From assembly GCA_903953985.1 (NCBI GenBank), contig CAJBLW010000539.1, forward strand, positions 1 to 10,445: DNA of 10,445 bases, in the 5' to 3' direction. The notes beneath the pieces are model-generated. The model saw only the letters and a program-made list of their open reading frames with translations. It ran no database searches and had not been told where the DNA came from. The position numbers and the translations under genes were made by a program. Positions 7,093 to 10,445 of this stretch are shown here, piece after piece (positions within the stretch are counted from its first letter, which is position 1; each line of letters starts with the position of its first letter). This stretch comes from an uncultured Burkholderiales bacterium. Its GTDB lineage: Bacteria > Pseudomonadota > Gammaproteobacteria > Burkholderiales > Burkholderiaceae_C.

Positions 7093-7421
7093 CCATGAGC
7101 TTCCCAAAAACCGAGTGGGCCGACGTGGCTGCCGAGGCCGATTTGTTTGAAGGCGCAGGCATTGCCGTGTCCCCCGAAGGCCAAGACATCGCACTTTTCA
7201 GCGTGGACGGTGAGGTGTTTGCCATCAACAACCTGTGCACCCACGGCAACGCCAAGCTGTGCGATGGCTTTGTCGAAGGCGACCATGTGGAGTGCCCCTT
7301 TCATCAGGCGCAGTTCAGCCTGCGCGATGGTTCAGTGGCTTGCGGGCCGGCGACCGAGCCTGCGAAGACCTGGCCCGTCAAGATCGAATGTGGGCGGGTT
7401 TTCCTCCAATTGACGGCTTGA
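7089..7421 (+). CDS. Rieske-type [2Fe-2S] ferredoxin of the oxygenase system
   Basis: This small soluble carrier (110 residues) passes single electrons from a reductase to the Rieske centre of the oxygenase. The cluster ligands are Cys50-X-His52 and Cys69-X2-His72, in CTHGNAKLCDG and CPFHQAQFSLRDG; the rest is the usual beta-sandwich (DIALFSVDGEVFAINNLC, then WPVKIECGRVFLQL at the end). Length and motifs match NdoA/BphF/AndAb-type ferredoxins. The start overlaps the beta-subunit stop (ATGA), implying translational coupling; a second ATG six bases on (7095) is also possible. The alpha-beta-ferredoxin order is the same as andAc-andAd-andAb. No flavin- or NAD-binding reductase gene follows; the next gene is a hydrolase. 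Confidence 0.93.
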   Translation: MTMSFPKTEWADVAAEADLFEGAGIAVSPEGQDIALFSVDGEVFAINNLCTHGNAKLCDGFVEGDHVECPFHQAQFSLRDGSVACGPATEPAKTWPVKIECGRVFLQLTA

Positions 7422-7504
7422 GGCTGACTGGTTGTAATCGTTCTGGTGTCAAGCCCTTGAGGGGAAGATGCGCCAAAAAAATTCACAATATTCAGGAGAT
7501 ATGC

Positions 7505-8233
7505 ATGAGCGACACTTATGTTTTGGTTCACGGCGCATGGCACACAGGCACCTTGATGGAGCCTACGGCCGAACACATCCGCCAGCAGGGCCACACCGTC
7601 CATTGCCCCACGCTGAAAGGCAATCGGCCCGGCGATGACCGCAGCCAGATCGGTTTGGAAGACGCGGCGCAATCGCTGTGCGATTATTTGCGTGCACATG
7701 ATCTGAAGAATGTGCGGCTGGTGGGCCACAGCTACGGCGGCATGATCATCTCGCGCGTGGCCGATGTGATGCCTGAGCGCATTGCACGACTTGTTTACGT
7801 GAACGCTTTTGTACCCAACCCGGGTGAGTGCCTCAACGACATGGTGCCGCCTCATTACAAAGAGCTGTTTGACGCGGTCGCTGCAGCCAGCAACAACGCG
7901 GTGATGCTGCCTTTTCCCGTCTGGCGCGAAGCCTTCATCAACGATGCCGATTTGGCGCTGGCCCAATCGGCGTTTGATCAACTCAACCTGCAGCCTTATA
8001 AAACTTTCACCGATCCGATTTCGCTCAAAGCGCCTCTAGCCGCAATGGAAATCGGCAAGTCGTATGTGAATTGCCAGCAGGATGCCGCCCTGCCCCACAG
8101 CATGCCTTGGCACCCGCGTTTGTCTGAGCGTCTGGGTTTATTTCGGTTGGTGGAGTGTCAGGGCAGCCACGAAATTTGGTTCACCGACCCGGCCACCATC
8201 GCCGATGCGGTCATCCGCGCAGGGCGCGATTGA
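7505..8233 (+). CDS. Alpha/beta-hydrolase, esterase / hydroxynitrile-lyase-like (SABP2/EstC type)
   Basis: The 242-residue protein is a complete alpha/beta-hydrolase. VLVHGAWHTG (6-15) forms the oxyanion-hole strand. The nucleophile is Ser76 in GHSYGG (74-79). The acid is probably Asp193 (SYVNCQQDAALP) and the base His222 (GSHEIWFTDP). This pattern is that of the family including plant methyl-salicylate esterase SABP2, hydroxynitrile lyases and bacterial esterase EstC. An attractive inference is that it frees an aromatic acid from its ester (or processes a ring-cleavage product) for the upstream oxygenase, but the reaction is not proven by sequence. The start is set by AGGAG at 7494-7498, six bases before the ATG. 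It lies 83 bases after the ferredoxin, same strand, so it is probably in the same operon. That gap contains a small dyad (TCAAG-CC-CTTGA, 7449-7460) and no convincing promoter. Its last 23 bases overlap the end of convergent queA. Confidence 0.88.
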   Translation: MSDTYVLVHGAWHTGTLMEPTAEHIRQQGHTVHCPTLKGNRPGDDRSQIGLEDAAQSLCDYLRAHDLKNVRLVGHSYGGMIISRVADVMPERIARLVYVNAFVPNPGECLNDMVPPHYKELFDAVAAASNNAVMLPFPVWREAFINDADLALAQSAFDQLNLQPYKTFTDPISLKAPLAAMEIGKSYVNCQQDAALPHSMPWHPRLSERLGLFRLVECQGSHEIWFTDPATIADAVIRAGRD

Positions 8234-9314
8234 GCAGCATCGAATCGCCATAACTGAAAAACCGGTACCGCTGCGCGATCGCGTGGCGGTACAGGCCCAT
8301 GATGTGTTCGTAACCCGCGAAGGCGCTGACCAGCATCATCAGCGTGCTCTTGGGCAGGTGGAAGTTGGTGATCAGCCGGTCCACCACCTGAAACTCAAAC
8401 CCCGGTGTGATGAAAATCTGCGTATCACCGCTGGCCTGATTGAATTTCGCCCACGACTCCAGCGTCCGCACCGTGGTCGTTCCCACTGCCACTACTTGGC
8501 CGCCTCGGGCTTTGCAGGCGGCGATGGCCTGCTGCGTGGCTTCGGGCACTTCGTACCACTCGCTGTGCATGGTGTGCTCGGCAATGTTTTCGGTCTTGAC
8601 CGGCTGAAAAGTACCCGCACCCACATGCAGGGTCACGCTGGCGGTGTGCACCCCCCGCGCCGCCAAGGCCGCCAACACCCCTTCGTCAAAATGCAGCGCT
8701 GCCGTGGGTGCAGCCACCGCACCGGGTGCCCGCGCAAACACGGTTTGGTAGCGTCTGGCGTCTTCTGCGGTGTCAGCGTGAGCGGCCGTGCCCGCAGGGC
8801 GCTCAATGTAGGGGGGCAGAGGCATCACGCCGTGCTTTTCCATCAGAGCATGCGGCTCGTCACTCAGCTGCAGGTGAAACAACTGGCCGTTTTCATCGGG
8901 CCAGCGCCCGAGCAGCACCGCATCAAAACCACCTTGGCGGGCGCCTCCAGCGAGGTACATCTTGCCGCCCAGCAGCGGCTTTTTGCTCACCTTCATGTGC
9001 GCCACCACCTGGTGGCCAGGCAGCACGCGCTCGATCAGCAGTTCGAGCTTGCCACCCGAGGCCTTCTCGCCAAAGATGCGGGCCTTGATCACCTTGGTGT
9101 CGTTGAAGACTAACAGGTCGCCTGCTCTCAACACGCTGGGTAATTCGTGGAAGATCCGGTCAACCAAGGTGGTAGATGAGCCATCCAGCAACCGCGAACC
9201 ACTGCGCTGCGTGGCAGGGTGTTGGGCAATCAGCTCAGGGGGCAGATCGAAGTCGAAATCGCTGAGCGAAAAAGCGCTGCCGAGCGCGCGCGCGCGTGGT
9301 GAAGAAGTGGACAT
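8211..9314 (-). CDS. queA: S-adenosylmethionine:tRNA ribosyltransferase-isomerase
   Basis: QueA transfers and isomerises the ribosyl group of SAM onto preQ1-34 in tRNA to make epoxyqueuosine, the step after Tgt. The protein has 367 residues against 356 in E. coli. Signatures are DFDFDLPPELIAQHPA (19-34), GDLLVFNDTKVIKARIFG (65-82), YQTVFARAPGAVAAPTAALH (189-208), HVGAGTFQPV (230-239), EHTMHSEWYEV (246-256), AVGTTTVRTLES (276-287) and TNFHLPKSTLMMLVSAFAG (316-334), ending YGDSMLLNRALRG. Compared with E. coli the N-terminus has about 15 extra residues, partly encoded by an alternating GC tract (9284-9296). A start closer to the conserved DFDFDLP is possible but none is obvious. The 5' leader can form a GGGCC-GGACA-GGCCC hairpin (9321-9335) just before the ATG. 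The gene shares direction with tgt but is separated from it by the oxygenase cassette. Confidence 0.96.
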   Translation of the reverse strand: MSTSSPRARALGSAFSLSDFDFDLPPELIAQHPATQRSGSRLLDGSSTTLVDRIFHELPSVLRAGDLLVFNDTKVIKARIFGEKASGGKLELLIERVLPGHQVVAHMKVSKKPLLGGKMYLAGGARQGGFDAVLLGRWPDENGQLFHLQLSDEPHALMEKHGVMPLPPYIERPAGTAAHADTAEDARRYQTVFARAPGAVAAPTAALHFDEGVLAALAARGVHTASVTLHVGAGTFQPVKTENIAEHTMHSEWYEVPEATQQAIAACKARGGQVVAVGTTTVRTLESWAKFNQASGDTQIFITPGFEFQVVDRLITNFHLPKSTLMMLVSAFAGYEHIMGLYRHAIAQRYRFFSYGDSMLLNRALRG

Positions 9315-9471
9315 GCTTCAGGGCCGGACAGGCCCGTACAAAGTTGAAAAAATACGGCATCCTGATTGGTGACGCTTTCAAACGCCTCTTTCACTCAGGT
9401 GCTCGCGTGTAAGCTGAACTGGTCAGTAGCATTGGGCAAATTTCCAAGGTCTACCAATGGCAAGAGCCAAC

Positions 9472-9483
9472 CCCTGATCAGGG
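9472..9483. terminator. 12-bp palindrome just downstream of gyrB, possible weak terminator
   Basis: CCCTGATCAGGG is a perfect 12-bp palindrome starting five bases past the gyrB stop codon. As RNA it can form a short CCCT/AGGG stem, but no T run follows in the direction of gyrB transcription. A second small stem (TGGC-AAGA-GCCA) lies next to it at 9458-9469. The position suggests 3'-end formation or mRNA stability; a protein-binding site is equally possible. The remainder of the 174-base gyrB-queA gap shows no gene; the queA promoter must lie there or in gyrB, but no clear -35/-10 pair was found. Confidence 0.25.
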
Positions 9484-9488
9484 CAGGT

Positions 9489-10445
9489 TCAAATATCGAT
9501 GTTCCCCGCCCGCAGTGCGTTGCTCTCGATGAAGTGGCGGCGTGGCTCGACTTCGTCGCCCATGAGCATGGTGAACACGCGGTCGGCTTCGATGGCGTCG
9601 TCGATCTGCACGCGCAGCAGGCGGCGCACGGTGGGGTCCATGGTGGTTTCCCACAGTTGGGCGGGGTTCATTTCGCCGAGACCCTTGTAGCGCTGGCGGC
9701 TGGTGGTGCGCTCGGCTTCGCTGATGAGCCAATGCATGGCCTGGCGGAAGTCGCCCACTTTTTCTTCTTTCTGGCGCTCGCCTTCGCCGCGCAGGGCTTT
9801 GGCGCCTTCGCTCAGCAAGCCCCGGAAAGTCTCGGCGGCTTCGGCCAGCGCGCCATAGTCGGCACCGTGCACAAAGTCTTGCGTGATGATGCTGCTTTTG
9901 ATGTTGCCGTGGTGGCGGCGGCTGATGCGCAGAACAGGTTTGTCGGTGCGCACGTCAAACTCGGCCGTCACTTCGGCCGGGATGCCGGTGGTGTTGAGTT
10001 CGCGCAGCTTGGCTTGCAGCGCAGGGGCGCATGCAGCGGCTTGTTCCATGCCATCCAAGTTCAGTGACACGCCGTCGGCCATGGCGCGCAGGGCTTCGGC
10101 GTCCATGAAGTTGGACAGACGGGCAATGACGTGTTCAGCCACTTGGTGTTTGCGGGCCAGTGCTTCCAGGGTTTCACCTGTGAGCACTTGGGGCGCAGCG
10201 CCGCCGGTGCTGATGCTGGCATCTTTGAGCGCGATTCGCAGCAAGAAACCGTCGAGCGCGGGGCCGTCTTTGAGGTACAGCTCTTCTTTGCCTGCTTTGA
10301 CTTTGTAAAGCGGTGGCTGGGCAATGTAGATGTGGCCACGCTCGACCAAATCGGGCATTTGGCGATAGAAGAAGGTGAGCAACAAGGTGCGGATGTGCGC
10401 GCCATCCACGTCGGCGTCGGTCATGATGATGATGCGGTGGTAGCG
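9489..10445 (-). CDS. gyrB: DNA gyrase subunit B, C-terminal part
   Basis: GyrB is the ATPase subunit of DNA gyrase, which introduces negative supercoils with GyrA. The frame is open to the right edge, so the start and the ATPase domain lie outside; 318 residues are visible. The TOPRIM metal site appears at once (RYHRIIIMTDADVDGAHIRT, with the Asp residues of DADVDG), followed by LLLTFFYRQMPDLVERGHIYIAQPPLYK. Next comes the extra roughly 170-residue domain typical of Gram-negative GyrB, then the conserved tail QRYKGLGEMNPAQLWETTMDP and the ending LRAGNIDI. Length from TDADVDG to the end matches E. coli GyrB closely, so nothing is missing. gyrB usually lies in the dnaA-dnaN-gyrB order near the origin, so the origin is probably to the right. 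TDADVDG plus the insert domain separate it from ParE. Confidence 0.97.
   Translation of the reverse strand, partial: RYHRIIIMTDADVDGAHIRTLLLTFFYRQMPDLVERGHIYIAQPPLYKVKAGKEELYLKDGPALDGFLLRIALKDASISTGGAAPQVLTGETLEALARKHQVAEHVIARLSNFMDAEALRAMADGVSLNLDGMEQAAACAPALQAKLRELNTTGIPAEVTAEFDVRTDKPVLRISRRHHGNIKSSIITQDFVHGADYGALAEAAETFRGLLSEGAKALRGEGERQKEEKVGDFRQAMHWLISEAERTTSRQRYKGLGEMNPAQLWETTMDPTVRRLLRVQIDDAIEADRVFTMLMGDEVEPRRHFIESNALRAGNIDI

Noticed and set aside
4260..8233. Idea that the cassette is a transposon or integron insertion
   Set aside because: No transposase or integrase, no terminal inverted repeats, and no clear flanking direct repeats were seen at the two junctions.
8082..9113. 343-codon plus-strand frame across the hydrolase end and antisense to queA
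   Set aside because: It overlaps the hydrolase out of frame and queA antisense, and its product has no recognisable domain.
9366..10067. 233-codon plus-strand frame antisense to gyrB
   Set aside because: Shadow of gyrB; Ala/Gly/Val/His-rich translation, no motifs.
1..10445. CRISPR arrays, tRNA/rRNA genes, toxin-antitoxin or phage-defence modules
   Set aside because: No regularly spaced repeats, no structural RNA signature and no defence-type protein motif were seen; all coding space is explained by housekeeping and catabolic genes.

Overview
The window is about 60% GC and densely coded on both strands. It looks like a chromosomal segment of a beta-proteobacterium of the order Burkholderiales, most likely Comamonadaceae. 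This placement is an inference from the PhaM-type granule protein, the GyrB and Tgt sequence style, and the repeated AGGAGACACC-ATG ribosome-binding leader; no marker gene was searched. No tRNA, rRNA, CRISPR array, transposase or integrase is visible.

Layout, left to right. Bases 1-906 (+) hold the C-terminal part of an M20-family amidohydrolase (allantoate / N-carbamoyl-amino-acid type) that enters from the left edge. Bases 1060-3011 (+) hold a two-gene unit with an ATGA overlap: a PhaM-like polyhydroxyalkanoate granule protein and a FIST-domain protein. Convergent to it is tgt (4259-3063, -), and behind tgt on the same strand is a LysR-type regulator resembling NahR (5232-4297, -). Divergent from lysR is a tight operon (5342-7421, +) for a Rieske aromatic-ring oxygenase: large subunit, small subunit and Rieske ferredoxin. 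An alpha/beta hydrolase of the esterase/hydroxynitrile-lyase type follows (7505-8233, +). Its 3' end overlaps the end of convergent queA (9314-8211, -). The right edge holds the C-terminal 318 residues of gyrB (-), which suggests that the replication-origin region lies beyond that edge.

Two functional stories overlap. queA and tgt act in the same pathway, queuosine modification of tRNA, and are adjacent in many bacteria. Here they have the same orientation but lie about 4 kb apart, and the space is filled exactly by the regulator, oxygenase and hydrolase block. That block looks like a self-contained aromatic-catabolism cassette: regulator, divergent promoter with a striking nested inverted repeat, terminal oxygenase, electron carrier and a possible ester- or C-C-cleaving hydrolase. 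It carries no ferredoxin reductase, so electrons must come from a reductase encoded elsewhere. The oxygenase most resembles the salicylate/anthranilate hydroxylase group (NagG/NagH, AndAc/AndAd), but the substrate cannot be read from the sequence.

Nothing here is clearly a new class of system. The best leads are the cassette between queA and tgt, its operator, and a glycine-rich insertion inside the zinc site of Tgt.
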